NCBI GenBank assembly: GCA_013180625.2
Contig: SNVD02013250.1
Span: forward strand, 732,907 to 796,906
DNA: 64,000 nucleotides
Origin: Boswellia sacra
Lineage: Eukaryota; Streptophyta; Magnoliopsida; Sapindales; Burseraceae
Reading direction: 5' to 3'
The position numbers and the translations under genes are program-made. The notes below the pieces were generated by a model. That model searched no databases, was not told the DNA's origin, and was given only the letters and a program-made list of their open reading frames with translations. Positions 1 to 12,019 of this stretch are shown in pieces. Every line of letters starts with the position of its first letter. Position 1 is the first letter of the stretch.

Positions 1-541
1 TATGAATTATTGTAGAATATTAATGTTATCTTTTTCTTTATCTCATCATGTAAAACCTATTTTTTGATGGAATATTATACATCCAATTAGATCAAGATCA
101 GTGATTTCATTATATATCGTATCAATAAAAATCATTCAATATTATGTGATCATCATCTATCTAATGATTAAAGCTGACCCTCAAAACATTATCGGCCGGT
201 AAGCATGAATGTGAAATTGAGAGTGAAAGTGAGATTGCTAAAGAGATGTTGCTTAATATCCCTGCATGGCTAAATTATCGCACATTACAGAAAGCTACAT
301 GTAGACAAAAGTGCATGCTAATGCTTATAACATGAAGGCCATGTGAATGCACACTCACATCATATGCCATCCATGTGAATTAACCCTTTAAATTACCTGG
401 CATTAGCTAAGCAAACTCAACCTTTGTGGATTCTCTTCTTTAACTTTCTTTTTCTTTTCTTCCTTCTTTTAATTTATATCGTCCAAAATACAATTTGTTT
501 AATTCGGAGTTGGAAAATAAAATACCCTGAAAGCTGTTTAC

Positions 542-583
542 CTCTCTCTCTCTCTCTATATATATTTATATATATATATATAT
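542..583. repeat. CT/TA microsatellite
   Basis: A run of CT dinucleotides passes directly into interrupted TA/TATATT repeats. Simple sequence, no gene context. Confidence 0.85.
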
Positions 584-3500
584 TTTCTAATTGTGTATTT
601 TTAACATGTGTCAAAACTTTTTGTAGAAAAAGTTTGAGTTGTGAAGTGATGATTTTAAGTTGTAAAATATCTTTTCAAAAGTACTTTCAAGTGTGGGTCT
701 CGTTCGCTCTCATTATTGATAGTTTTTTTTTTCTTTTTTGTTTTTTTTAAGTGTTTCTTTTTGGTATAGCAAGCAAAAGATGATCTACAAATGATTTAAA
801 GAGGTCCTATTAATAAAAGAATGATTTACATCATTGAGCGGCAAATTTATAATATAAAAGAATAATTTTACTCATACAACTAACACTATACAATATGATG
901 TAACTTAATCTTTTTTTTATGGGTAAAAGATAATAATAAAAAATGTAAGTTGTAAATGTAATAATTTAATTTTACTTGCCCCATATGATGAGAAAATCTT
1001 TATAAATATTTTACTTCTCAGAGTATATATTTTGATTAGATTTCTAATAACACAACACCATTTTTGTTTATTAAAATGGTTTTTAGTATACTACCGGGAC
1101 GATCTAATTCAAGACCTATAATTTGAACCAATTAAGTATTTTTATTTTGATGAAAGGCATGGTTGAAGATTTGTCTTTTCGTGAAGGTAATCTCTTGATT
1201 GTGACTCATCAACCACGAGTAGATTAGAATTATTGATACAATAACTTCTACTATTGATATTACCATTTTGACATTAATTTCTCCCTTAATTTGCCTTTGC
1301 CATTTGCCAATTTATAATCTAGTAAAACTTTCTTCTGCAAATCATCGCCATAATTTTTTTTTTGGCCGACACAATTAACCCATTAAGAATTTTAATAAGC
1401 CACGTTGTTCTTGCCGTGCCCACTCATCAACACATTTTGAAAAAAAAAAAAATCATTCAATTATTCCATTTTAATCTCCGAATAACTGAATATATAATTG
1501 ACGTGTATGTAGTTGTAACTTAGAAGTTAAAGATTTGGAAACTTGAATGAAAAGTTTGTTTGATAGTTAATCTGAAGTCGTCACAACCCCTATTTGCAAT
1601 TATATTTATCTGGTATTTGATTAAATTACAGAACAATTATATTAATGTGAAGGTTTGTTTTGGTTAATTTTTTGTGGCCACCATTCTTTCTGGGAAAGAA
1701 AAATTATGTTGTATTGCTAATTTAATTGTAGCTATTAGCATATTACCAAAATAATAGTATTCTTTTAAGGCTAAATTTTAACAATCTCCCCAAAGTTTTA
1801 TCAAAATTTCGCATTCGTCATCAACATTTGCCATCGAAATTTGACTTCATTGATTGATAATTTTACTTTTCTATTGTTAAATTAAATTATAAATAAAATT
1901 TAAACTAACGATCGTATTGAAGGGAATTTTGTAAAAGTTTTTCCAACAATTGATGTTATGGTTCAGTATTCTTCTAGCTATATTGTTATTACTATGAAGC
2001 ATGGTGTGCGTTACACGTTACCAAATTTCGTAAAACAAAAATTCTCAGAATAGAATACTTTGAGGGGGTAGTGAAAGCTTGAAACTTGTGAGCTAAAAAA
2101 TGAAAAATTAAATTGATGGTGCCTGCTTCGCTTTCTGAATAGACCAAACATGTTTATGGAGCATCGAGTTGTACATGTGATGGATGAGAGGCCCTGTGTC
2201 AAACCTTAAATGGCAATGAAAGCCGTGGAATCAAGCTAGCTACTTGCTTGCACTTTATAGCCAAACAAAGAGTATGCCAAAAACCCAATTTGAGGTGCAT
2301 TGATTTATTGTAGATGTACAATATGTCAGTTTCTCTGTTTCCATATATCCCATCGGCAATCGCACGTAATATACTACTCATTTTTACGTGTGTTTAAGAA
2401 TGTTTTTATTTTTATTTTTTGAAAAAAGAAGGGTTTCTAGTCAAATAATAAGAATTCCAACAAAGTAATCATTGATTTATCGAAAGTTATTAGACTAATT
2501 TCTTACATAATATCAATCTTACCAAAGGATGATTTTAAAAATTTTTTGATAGATTTGAATATAAATTCATAACTAACGTCTATTCTTGTACCATGCAATA
2601 TATCTTGCAAACTTATGTTAAATTTTGTAGGAATACTTCTAATGTTAACTATTGATTACATATATATATACAGATGGACTCAGACTTTTTTAATTTTTAA
2701 ATGTATTTATATTGTTTAAAGGCTCTTTTATTTATTTCGATGAATCAAATAATACTTTTGGACTACTGGAAGTTTTTCTCATAAATAATCTTAAAAAAAA
2801 AACACAAGAAGAAAGTGAGACTCTTATTCTTCATGTGAACTCCAATTCATACTTATATTTATAAGCGATCTGTACCGGAAAAGATCACAAGAGAACCATT
2901 AAATATTAAGGAATAGGTAATATTATAATATCAATTTGATAATAGATAAATCTTCAAGCTAATATCGTTTAATATAATTAAAAACAAAGGGTTAAGAAAG
3001 ACTATTCAGAAATCTTCCTAGTCGTAGCATAATCTCATTAATCAATATATATAAACTAATTGATGGTACAGTAACATAACAAGTTTTTCTACAGTTCTCT
3101 GTTTGTAAACAACAAATTAAATTATTGAATTGTGGATCCCATTGATCTTAAAAAGAAAGAAAGAAAAAAAGAAAAAAGAAAAACAGTGATGCCTTGTCTC
3201 GGAGAGAGAATTAGTTGATGAATTGAAATCACCGACTAAGTTGGTCTGATACGATAGGGCCACAAGGTCCTGAATCCAGTAATCGATTCCTAGTCCAAAC
3301 ATTTATAGTTGGGTCAATTAAAACTCAAACTCACCTACCGGTAAAGCCCAATTACATTACGGCAATTGATTCTCTTTTCATTGGCTATTGTCATAAGGAT
3401 CCACAACTATAAATTGCTAGAACAAAAATGGTTACCCAAGAATGTATTTATTACTTCTCACCCACAAACTCTTTTTTTTTTTGGATCACATTTTAATTAC

Positions 3501-3825
3501 AATTTGGTAAAACCCCAATTTCGGCCTCTATTAATTATGTTCTATACATGCACATAATAATATAGAAAGTAGAAGCTTTTTTTTTTGACGAAGAATATTG
3601 CCGTTGTTACATGATGAGAAAATTATGGAAACCTTAATCTTCGAAGGGCATAATTCACGTGGACTAGACCTCACGAACCTTTTTGGGTCTTACAAGTGGG
3701 CAAACGCCTTGATATTTTATTAAGTTTGTCATTTATCTAAAATATTGGAGCAAGACTACACCTACAACCAAATTCGACAATTAACTGCTTATAACTTGCG
3801 TTTGATAAAAAATTACTAGAGGCAA

Positions 3826-3826
<1 letters not shown>

Positions 3827-3851
<25 letters not shown>
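3827..3851. repeat. TA microsatellite
   Basis: Uninterrupted TA dinucleotide run of about 12 units in intergenic DNA. Confidence 0.85.
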
Positions 3852-3858
<7 letters not shown>

Positions 3859-4434
3859 TATATGTTGACTAAAATTTTCCTTTTTTTGTCTTTTCCATAG
3901 TTTGGAGGTAATCTACATCTTTTACTTTTCCTTTTTTGTTCAATTTTTTTTTTATTAGGGTTTCCCCTTTCAACTCACGCCGTGTTTGTTTTCTTCTTTA
4001 AATTTGCATGTTAAATCAGTTTACGGGATAATCAATTCAAGTGGTATGTATGCTTTGAAATTTTTATTTGTTTATTCGATTGTTATTTTCTTGCGTTTAA
4101 TTTCTGGTTGTGCTGTCGAATTTTTGTCATGTTGCGCTTAATTTGTTCTATCAGTTATTGAATTTTTTTTTGTTTTTTGATTTTTGACTCATCCCACAGA
4201 TAGAATTTAAAAATATTTAAATCATAATATGCTCTATCGTTGAAATTATTGAAATATTATATTCACTAAATAGAGTGATAGAGTATACTCCACATAATCC
4301 TTAGAGACTATAAGTAGCTACATGCATGAACCTTATTTTTCATCAAGTCATTAACCTTGCTTTATTTATGTTAGAAGAAAAGACCCTTAGAGTAAGCAAG
4401 AACTAGGAACTATCTTTATTGCCAAAACGGTGAA

Positions 4435-4596
4435 CTAGAGAGATAGCCTTTTCTTTGTAGCATTTGATTGCTTCATTAAACCTTTTTCTTTGTAGCATTT
4501 GATTGCTTCATTTAACATGTCATTAAGTCCACACTCATATTTGAAACCAGTATCCAAGAGCCTCTTTGATGTTAGCCCACTTAGTTGCTCTTCTTC
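4435..4596 (-). pseudogene. Relic of a DFR/ANR-like reductase last exon
   Basis: The minus strand is open for about 53 codons and reads LSGLTSKRLLDTGFKYECG followed by LNDMLNEAIKCYKEKG. This resembles the C-terminus of plant dihydroflavonol reductase / anthocyanidin reductase-like short-chain dehydrogenases, where an S(S/D)(K/E)(K/R)L.(D/E).GF.(F/Y).(Y/F)G block is followed by a final helix with an EA..C..EKG pattern. Just after that helix the reading runs into a second copy of a 35-bp direct repeat (4447-4481 and 4482-4516). Because 35 is not a multiple of three, the last residues are read out of frame to a stop at 4435-4437. No matching upstream exons were recognised at higher coordinates, so this is probably an isolated remnant. 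The family call rests on motif memory only. Confidence 0.45.
4447..4516. repeat. 35-bp direct tandem duplication
   Basis: Two near-identical copies containing TTTGTAGCATTTGATTGCTT, 35 bp apart. The duplication lies at the 3' end of the reductase-like relic and disrupts its reading frame. Confidence 0.8.
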
Positions 4597-5196
4597 AGGT
4601 ACTCATTTCTATTTGAAGTTCCAAAGAATTTGATTGGATGAATTTTCTTCAAAAGACCTAAGATCTACAGAACTGCAGAGGAGCACTTAGCTGGTACTTA
4701 AAGTTGCAAATTTATCATTCCGTTTATTATTATTAATTTGGTTCTCTTGTTGGATTCCTAATGGCAATATTTGTTTCTAAATTCTTCAAATACAAATAGA
4801 AAGTGAAGTAACATGAATCTCTATCTTGTTTTCCCTGTTTTGGTATTGGTTTTGTCTAAATGAAGTTTAAAGCTTTTAACTAACAACTCTAGTTAACAAT
4901 CAGATACAAGAATTTATTAGTGCTTATGAGGTAATTATTATTCTAATATTTTGAAGTGGCTCAGTTCAAAAGTGAGAGAAATTGTGACAATGGAGTTAAG
5001 TAACCATTTTTCCCAAAATCTTAAGTTATTAAGTAAAGGTTTAAACATCAAAACTTAAGTCTTGCAGTACAGTCATTGATTCTTTGTAATTATCGTATAT
5101 GACTTGCAACTTCAGTCTTGTTTGAGTTTAGGTAATCCTTTTTAGGATCAAATATACCATAAGGTGTTTTAGTAGCTGATATTTATCATGACAAGA
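4597..5196. other. Intergenic, no gene seen
   Basis: AT-rich sequence between the reductase-like relic and the candidate solo LTR. No exons that would extend the relic could be identified. Confidence 0.5.
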
Positions 5197-5645
5197 TGAT
5201 GTAGGATGTATTAGATTATAAATTAGGGATTTTAATTTTGATTTTAGGGATTTTAATAAATTAGGGATTTTGACTATTATTAGGGATTTTGACTTCCTAA
5301 ATTGGGAGAAATCCTAATTTGAGTTATTTTCCTAATTAATAATTTACTATTTTATTTAGGATTTAATTTTGGTATTTTCTAGTTAAACTAGGATTATGAT
5401 TCTATTTCCTAATAGGATTTTATTTCATAGTAGAATAGACTTTAAGGTCCTATAAATAGGAACCTTTAGCTATATTATTTTTCAGACTTGGTTGTTATTG
5501 TGTTTTTTGATCTTTTAGTAAAAAGATTATTTCTCCCTCAATTTTCACTCTACTTCTTCCTCAAATTTCTTATATTATTTCTCCCATTTCCTCTGTCTAC
5601 ATCTCCTTCCCTTTCTGTTAACTTGAGGAACCCCGTTCCTCATCA
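5197..5645 (+). mobile_element. Candidate solo LTR
   Basis: A 449-bp segment starts TGATGTAGG and ends CCTCATCA, so it has the TG...CA termini of an LTR. It is flanked by CAAGA (5192-5196) and TAAGA (5646-5650), a 5-bp target duplication with one mismatch. Inside it has a TATA box (CTATAAATAGG near 5450) followed by a pyrimidine-rich leader, the usual layout of a retrotransposon promoter. No second LTR or internal coding region lies beside it, so it would be a solo LTR left by recombination. Termini are inferred by eye. Confidence 0.45.
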
Positions 5646-7297
5646 TAAGAAGCAGTGAATTCGGTAATTTAATTAATGCAAAGAGTTAAAATGCTGGTGT
5701 AATAATATATGGAACCATTTTTAATCTGCACGAGTCCTATATTATTTCTTAGGATAGTAAGTGTATGAATAATTAGATGAATTGCTTATATTTGCATAAG
5801 GTTTATCTATTACTTCTTTTAGATTTTAATCAAGAGAAAGGTTCTTTTTAGTTCAATTTGAATTATTCAAGAGGATAAGTTAGATTCTGGTTTGTGAATG
5901 GGAACGGTTCTTTCCTGTTATAGTTTTTGCTTGTAAATATTCTTAGTTTGATGATTTTATTAGCTGAGTCATATTTCAGTTTATGCTACAATGCTCTAAC
6001 ACTTTGTGATTTTATGGAGACGATAGTTCATTCAGCTTCTGGAACTTATATTAATGCTACATGATGGAATTTTATTATCTGCTGCAGATGAACTATTTAA
6101 GTTCAAGAGTTGGATTTATTTATTTATTTTTATTTTTCAGGTGACGGATGAGGGCTGGATAGATAATGATGAGGGTGAAGTTGAACTGTTCAAGTTCTAC
6201 AAAGGTTTTGCATGCTTTAACTGGATTGAAAATTTGACATACTTACTAGGTTTTGGATGGCTTTAAAAGTACAGTTAGGTTTTGGGTAGTTTTTTCCAAT
6301 GAATTTTGTTGTTCTCTTTTGTTTATACTATTACCTGTTAAAGAAATTTGAAAATGTCTGATTGCTTGCTTGCTAGTAGTGTTTGGTTGAGAAATTTGAA
6401 CTTTGAAGTGCAGTTAGATTCATCTGATACATTATGTTAAACTTTTGAACTTTGTTGGTAGTTGAGACATTTGAAATGAACTTTGAAGTGTAGTTGAATA
6501 ATTGAGTATAAGTTTCTGGTCTCTTAATAATTTTCACAAAATTATCTTTTTGAATTATGTTTTTTAATATTGCTGGAAATAAATGTTAATGAACAAGGAT
6601 AATCAAGTAAAAAAGCACTTTTTTAAAGAATTTTATTAAATTAATGAAAAATTGCAAATTGGTAATTTTAAGTAACACCAAAAATTGAGGGTAAAATTGT
6701 AATTCTATAAAATTTAAAATTACAATTATTATTTTAAATTTTAAAATCGCATTTAAAAAAAGCCGTTACAAGCAAAAACGTAATTTTGAATGGATTTGTT
6801 TTAAATTTAAAAATCACATTAAAAAAAAGCGGTTACAAAAAAAATATAATTTCGAACGGATTTCAAATTAAGCGCTAATTTGTAATTTTAAGTAAAATTA
6901 TTTTTTTTTAAAAAATTATTGAGTCTTTTGCGGTGGCTATTCAACTACTGTAAATAAGGTGATATAGATGGCCTTCTACGACTGCAATTGTATCACTGTA
7001 AATGACTATGGTCCCATCGCAAATGACCTAACAGACTGTCACATAAGATTTATGGCCTATATTATCTATGTTGGTCCAAGGCCCGTTGTAAGGCTACTGC
7101 AAAAGATCTTTTACAGCGGTAAAGTAGCCACAACAAAAAGCCAATTTTTTTTGTAGAGACTTAGGGGTTTATTTTTATTTTTTATTTTTTTTGTATTTGA
7201 TTATATTTTTTTAAGAGAGAACAAGAAATTTTTTAATTCTACAATATAGATAATATAGCGAAAAGGGTACAACCACCATGTGCCTGGTACTCCACTA
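5646..7297. other. Intergenic, no confident gene
   Basis: AT-rich. It contains one exon-like segment (6141-6204, listed separately) and a degenerate low-complexity stretch rich in AAATTTAAAAT near 6600-6900. Nothing else was recognised. Confidence 0.5.
6141..6204 (+). pseudogene. Exon-like segment, family unknown
   Basis: A 64-nt segment lies between a pyrimidine-rich acceptor (TTTTTATTTTTCAG) and a GT donor and reads VTDEGWIDNDEGEVELFKFY. The acidic, non-repetitive composition differs from the surrounding AT-rich DNA and looks like former coding sequence. I do not recognise the family and found no neighbouring exons, so it may be a relic or chance. Confidence 0.2.
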
Positions 7298-7306
7298 GCA
7301 CTTTAA

Positions 7307-7569
7307 GGGAAAAACTACGGTACAGTGGCTGTACTGGTATAGCCATTGTTCATGTGTGCAAAAATCGTAAATGCGTTGTAAAAATCGTAAACGAATGAAT
7401 AAAAGTTGTATGTAAAAAAGTGTACAAAAGTCGTAAATGGAAAATATGTAAAAAGTCGTAAATACGATTTTTTTCAGTTGGATTACGATTTTTAAAAGTG
7501 TATTTACGATTTTTATACGCTACAGTACGACGGCTGTACCGGTACAGCCGCTGTACTATAGCATGACTC
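7307..7569. mobile_element. MULE-type MITE
   Basis: A 263-bp element with imperfect terminal inverted repeats of about 37 bp. The left end runs from GGGAAAAACTACGG into TACAGTGGCTGTACTGG and the right end, read in reverse, from GAGTCATGCTATAG into TACAGCGGCTGTACCGG. It is flanked by a perfect 9-bp duplication GCACTTTAA (7298-7306 and 7570-7578), the length expected for Mutator-like elements. The interior is AT-rich with repeated AAATCGTAAA / TTTACGATTT motifs in both orientations. There is no coding capacity. Confidence 0.75.
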
Positions 7570-7798
7570 GCACTTTAACCAACAATAAGTCAATGCATAT
7601 ATAGCTTTTTTCTATATGCACAAACCACGAAGAAATTATAATCAAACAAGCAATGAATTTTACTCATGAGGTACAGCTGTTGTACTGTAGCACGACTCGC
7701 ACTTTAACCGACGATAAGTCAATACATATATAGCTTTTTTCTATATGCACAAACCATGAAGAAATTATAATCAAACAAGCAATGAATTTTACTCATGA
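7541..7798. repeat. 129-bp tandem duplication spanning the MITE end
   Basis: Two copies (7541-7669 and 7670-7798) at an exact 129-bp offset. Each begins inside the right terminal repeat of the neighbouring MITE, includes the GCACTTTAA target copy and continues about 100 bp into flanking host DNA. The second copy therefore carries an orphan MITE end. The duplication must postdate the MITE insertion. Confidence 0.8.
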
Positions 7799-8408
7799 GC
7801 ATTGTTGGAGCATGGTTCAAGTTGATGAATTTATGAAGAATGAAGAGGAAGGCAGCCGGCTTGAAAAGTTCTTTTCTTTGCGATGAAGGCAACCAACAAC
7901 GAACGTGCATTTGTGCTCAAACCACTAATGCTTTTAATTAATCAACAACACGATTATTATATATAGTTTGTTTTGTCTCTCATTTCAGTTGCATCATAAT
8001 TAAAGACCAAGTACGTAATATCACTGTGGATGATCCAATTAATTGCTTCCATTTATCAGATTTTGCTTGTTGAAAGCAACCAATAATTGAGGTAAGGTCC
8101 GTGAATACGGAGAGGAGGGTGAAGTCTTCTCACTATTCCTTTTATGAAACCATATTGTTGAGTTTTCAAGTTTTAATTAAAGTACAGAAACAATCCCATG
8201 ATCATCGGCTTGAAAGAGCTCCAAAAATACCATCAAATTAATCAAAACATAATTGAAAATGATATTGATATACGTTTTGACTAACTAATTATGTATAAAT
8301 TTGCTAATCGATCATGATCAACATTACTATAACAGGTTGGAAAGAGACAGTCCGCTCCCTTTTTCGCAAGAACTTTCTAGTAATATAATTAGTGAACGTG
8401 GAATATCA
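7799..8408. other. Intergenic, no gene seen
   Basis: AT-rich DNA between the 129-bp duplication and the hAT-type element. No coding or RNA feature was recognised. Confidence 0.5.
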
Positions 8409-8416
8409 ATCCCCGG

Positions 8417-9568
8417 TAGGGATGGCAAAACCCGGGGTCGGTGGTCCCCGACCCAGGCCCCAGCTCTTAATTGTCCACCCCGGTTTCGAAAAATTTTTCA
8501 GAATTTTTTTCTCGGGGCCGGGTCCAGGGTACCCCAGGCGGGGCTGGGTTTTCCAATAACCCGGGATTAAAACCTGGGTTGCAAAAAAATAAAGATAAAA
8601 TAAGCAACCTGCCAAAATGCTCGACAAAACTCGACACGCTTGACAGAGCTCGACACGGTCATCCGACACTCAATATCAGTCTATTTTCGAAGATATCGAG
8701 TGTGAGATGATGCATCCGACACTCGAAACTAGCCACGTGACACTCGATACTTACATGTCAAGTCGTGTCAGATTCACAACCGACATTCGATATCAGTCTA
8801 TTTTCGAAGACATCGAGTGTCGAATGATGAATCCGACACTTGACACAACCCACTCGACACTCGACACTTACATGTCGAGTCGTGTCTGACACTCCATATC
8901 AGACTATTTTTGAAGACATCGAGTGTCGATGATGAATCCGACACTCGATACAACCCACTCGACACTCGATACTTACATGTCGAGTCGTGTCCGACACTCC
9001 ATATCAGACTATTTTCGAAGACATCGAGTGTCGGATGCATCATCCGACATTCGACATTATCTACTCGACACTCGAGACTTATATGTCGAGTCATGTCGGA
9101 TTTACAATCGACGCTCGATATCAGTCTATTTTCGAAGATATCGAGTGTCGGATGATGCATCCGATACTCGACGCTTATATGTCGAGTCTTATCGAGCGTT
9201 TTGGCAGGTTGCTTGTTTTAGCTTTGGTTTTTTGCCTTTTTGTATCATATTTAACTATAACGGCCTTGTATTTACAGGTTAAAGTAAATGACAAGTGAAT
9301 TGTAGACAACAGAGGATGTCGTTTAAGGGGTTATATTTAAGAATACAAATTTGATGGATTAAATTGATATAATTTTTTAATTTAATTACGCACCTTGGGT
9401 TCAATCCCGGGTCCCCGGCCCTGGCACCTCCACCCCGACCCCGGCCAATTACAGAAAATTCCTACCCCGGCCCCGGCCAATTACATCGATTTTTCGAGTT
9501 ATTCCCCGACCTTATATGACAGGGTTTTTTGGGTCCCTGGCCCCGGCCGGGTTGGTTTGCCATCCCTA
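8417..9568. mobile_element. Non-autonomous hAT-type element with internal array
   Basis: A 1,152-bp element starting TAGGGATGGCAAA and ending TTTGCCATCCCTA, a terminal inverted repeat typical of hAT elements. It is flanked by ATCCCCGG (8409-8416) and ATCCCGGG (9569-9576), an 8-bp target duplication with one mismatch. Inside the termini are very GC-rich subterminal regions (about 8430-8580 and 9400-9560) rich in CCCCGGCC-type motifs. The centre (about 8640-9190) is a tandem palindromic array listed separately. No transposase is encoded. Several overlapping open frames cross the array, but only because the repeat lacks stops. Confidence 0.75.
8640..9190. repeat. Palindromic tandem array, ~105-117 bp units
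   Basis: Five units can be anchored on the shared string CTATTTT(C/T)GAAGA at 8681, 8798, 8904, 9009 and 9126, giving spacings of 117, 106, 105 and 117 bp. Each unit carries CGAGTGTCGGATG facing CATCCGACACTCG, a near-perfect palindrome, plus TACATGTCGAGTCGTGTC. The array sits at the centre of the hAT-type element and each unit could fold into a hairpin. Confidence 0.85.
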
Positions 9569-9576
9569 ATCCCGGG

Positions 9577-11983
9577 ATACACGTCCACTAGAATCAATAT
9601 ATTATGTTTCTTTTGCCTCACATCATTCGTCTATTTAAATCAAATCCTTGTTTGTTCCAAGGTTTGTTCACTCACCAGTTATTAAAGCCAGTGTTGCCAA
9701 AATTCAAGGCATTGGGCCATTCGCATTAGCGGCAGAGCAGAATATTGAGACACCATTTATATTTTAATATTTATAATTTTATTTGATAAATTTTGATGAT
9801 ATAATTTTTTTTTTAAAAATAATTAGATATAAGGACATAATGAATATTACTATTTTAAAAAGTTTCTCAAACATAATTTTCTAATGATATTTTCTACTTG
9901 TTTACCCTAATTTATACAAATAAATTAATAATAAAAAGAAAGACATGATACAATTTATAAATATAATGATATGTTATTAAAAAATATTAAAAGAGTTAGT
10001 CATTACTACTTCAATTTTGTACCCATCTAATAAGAATTGATTTTTTTTAAAACATAAAAAAATTAAAATAAATACCACATAATTTACACCAAATTATATA
10101 AATACGAACTAAAAATGTCTCATATTCTATTTATAAATAAAATAATAGAAATTAATTAAACTATAATATAAACTCATATTATTGTGTCTGTGGCTACACA
10201 GAGTGGTTAAGGGTAAGCAGCTCAGCACTTAGGGAAAAACAGTAAAATATTAAAATTATGTATTTTTTAAATAAAGGAGGATGAAGCAACATTATACAAT
10301 AAATGAGGGTTTTAAAAATTTTTCAAATTTAGAGGGGCCCAAGCCCTCTTGGGTCCCTATATAGGTCCGCCTCTGGTTAACATCATCTATTGATCCCTCT
10401 CAGCGCTCTCTTCATTATCGAAACTGAAGTTCCTAGCTAGTAGCTGTGCGTGTTTGATGAATATATGTGATACAATAATGCGATTGACATTGTAGTTATC
10501 AACTATCGACCACATTAGAAAATCCTGCCGCTGTTATGACGATGTCCACATATTCTACTAGTGGCGTATTTCCTGCGTATAACGTAGCAATAATGGCAAC
10601 AAATGCACGCAAACAGCTAACCAGGTTTGCACTCAACAGTAATTGGACATGAAAGAGACATTTTTATTAATTATTAATTTTATGAAAATGATGTTTCATC
10701 AGATCCAGAGGCTTTTTACAAAAAAAAAAATTATATTTACAAAATTTATAATCGAAGTCGATATGACATTAGTCATTCAATGATACATGATCTATCAATA
10801 TTTATTATATTGATTTATTATATTTATCATTTTATTCACTTGATATTATATCAATTTTATAAACAAACTTTGTATATAAAATTTTATAAGTGTAAGATTA
10901 TTATTTTAATATAAAAATTAAGTTTTGATAGTTGTTTGATCGATACAAATTAAAACACACTCAACCTCTTTATGAAATTCCTAATTCAATATAATGTTGA
11001 GTTGAAATCAACTCTATATTGTCCTATTTAGTGTGTTGCGCTCAAGATAATCCTCTTCCACTATTAGCTAGAATACCATAATTAACAACTAGTTTTCCAT
11101 ATATATATATAAAGCTTTTTTCCTTGTGATGATGAAAGGACCTAGCTTTAAATGGGCAAATGGAACACTAAAGATGTTCACGCAATAAAATCCTTGGCCT
11201 CATGGTTGTTAGAGGTTGTTCATCACACCAAAATTGACAACTAGTTATTGCCCACTTGAATTTAATTGGCTTCTAACACAAATCAAGATCTAGTTCAAAC
11301 ACCAAACCATTGAGATCTAAAGTCTGCTGGTTTCGACAATAGTATGTTGAAATTAAACCTTGTCAGAACTCAGAACGATTATAGTACGTGTAAATTTATT
11401 TTCCGAAATCATAAAACATTTAAATAAGATTACTTTCAAAATAGGGAGGAAACGGAAAGCATACACATTTGAGGCGTTTTTGACATAACACTTTATTATC
11501 ACAAATATTCTTAAAACAATAACGCCGGTTTTCAAGTCTATCGTTATAAACAAATCACTTCAGAAAGAGCTGAGAATAATGCACATATCCGGCCAAAAGA
11601 GGAAAAAAAAAAAAAAGAGAAAATAGTGATTAAAGTAGGAAAAAAGTTGCATGATTGGAAAAGGAAGTTCTATATTTGTTTTTTTGAACCATTTCAACCC
11701 ATAAAATAAAGAGCTAGCAAGCATGTTATAAAGTGTTTTCTGTTCGTATGTTTCTCCCATTTCAGACAACCATTATTGTGTTATGGTTTATTGCATATCT
11801 TGCTCCACTCAGAATAATGAATAATATAACATAATATTATTAAAAGAAGCTCGAGAGCGCCTCACCTTTCACCTTTGTGTGCTTCTTATGGGAGGATGGA
11901 CACAATGAGATCATAACCATATATTATTATTGGTAATATTAATGTGAGGCAACTTGGATGAAGTTGTACACACACACACACAC

Positions 11984-12019
<36 letters not shown>

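Larger units (their letters stand above)
1..4434. other. AT-rich intergenic DNA, no gene seen
   Basis: All reading frames are short and low in complexity, and nothing resembling a known protein, RNA gene or complete transposon was recognised. It holds simple repeats at about 542-583 (CT then TA) and 3827-3851 (TA), and several poly-T runs. A decayed transposon could be missed here. Confidence 0.6.

Noticed and set aside
8301..9298. Several overlapping open frames on both strands
   Set aside because: They are produced by a stop-poor tandem repeat inside a hAT-type element. The translations simply repeat the unit in each frame and have no protein-like motif.
10365..10377. Possible hAT terminus GGTCCGCCTCTG
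   Set aside because: No inverted partner or 8-bp duplication could be found upstream, so an element could not be defined.
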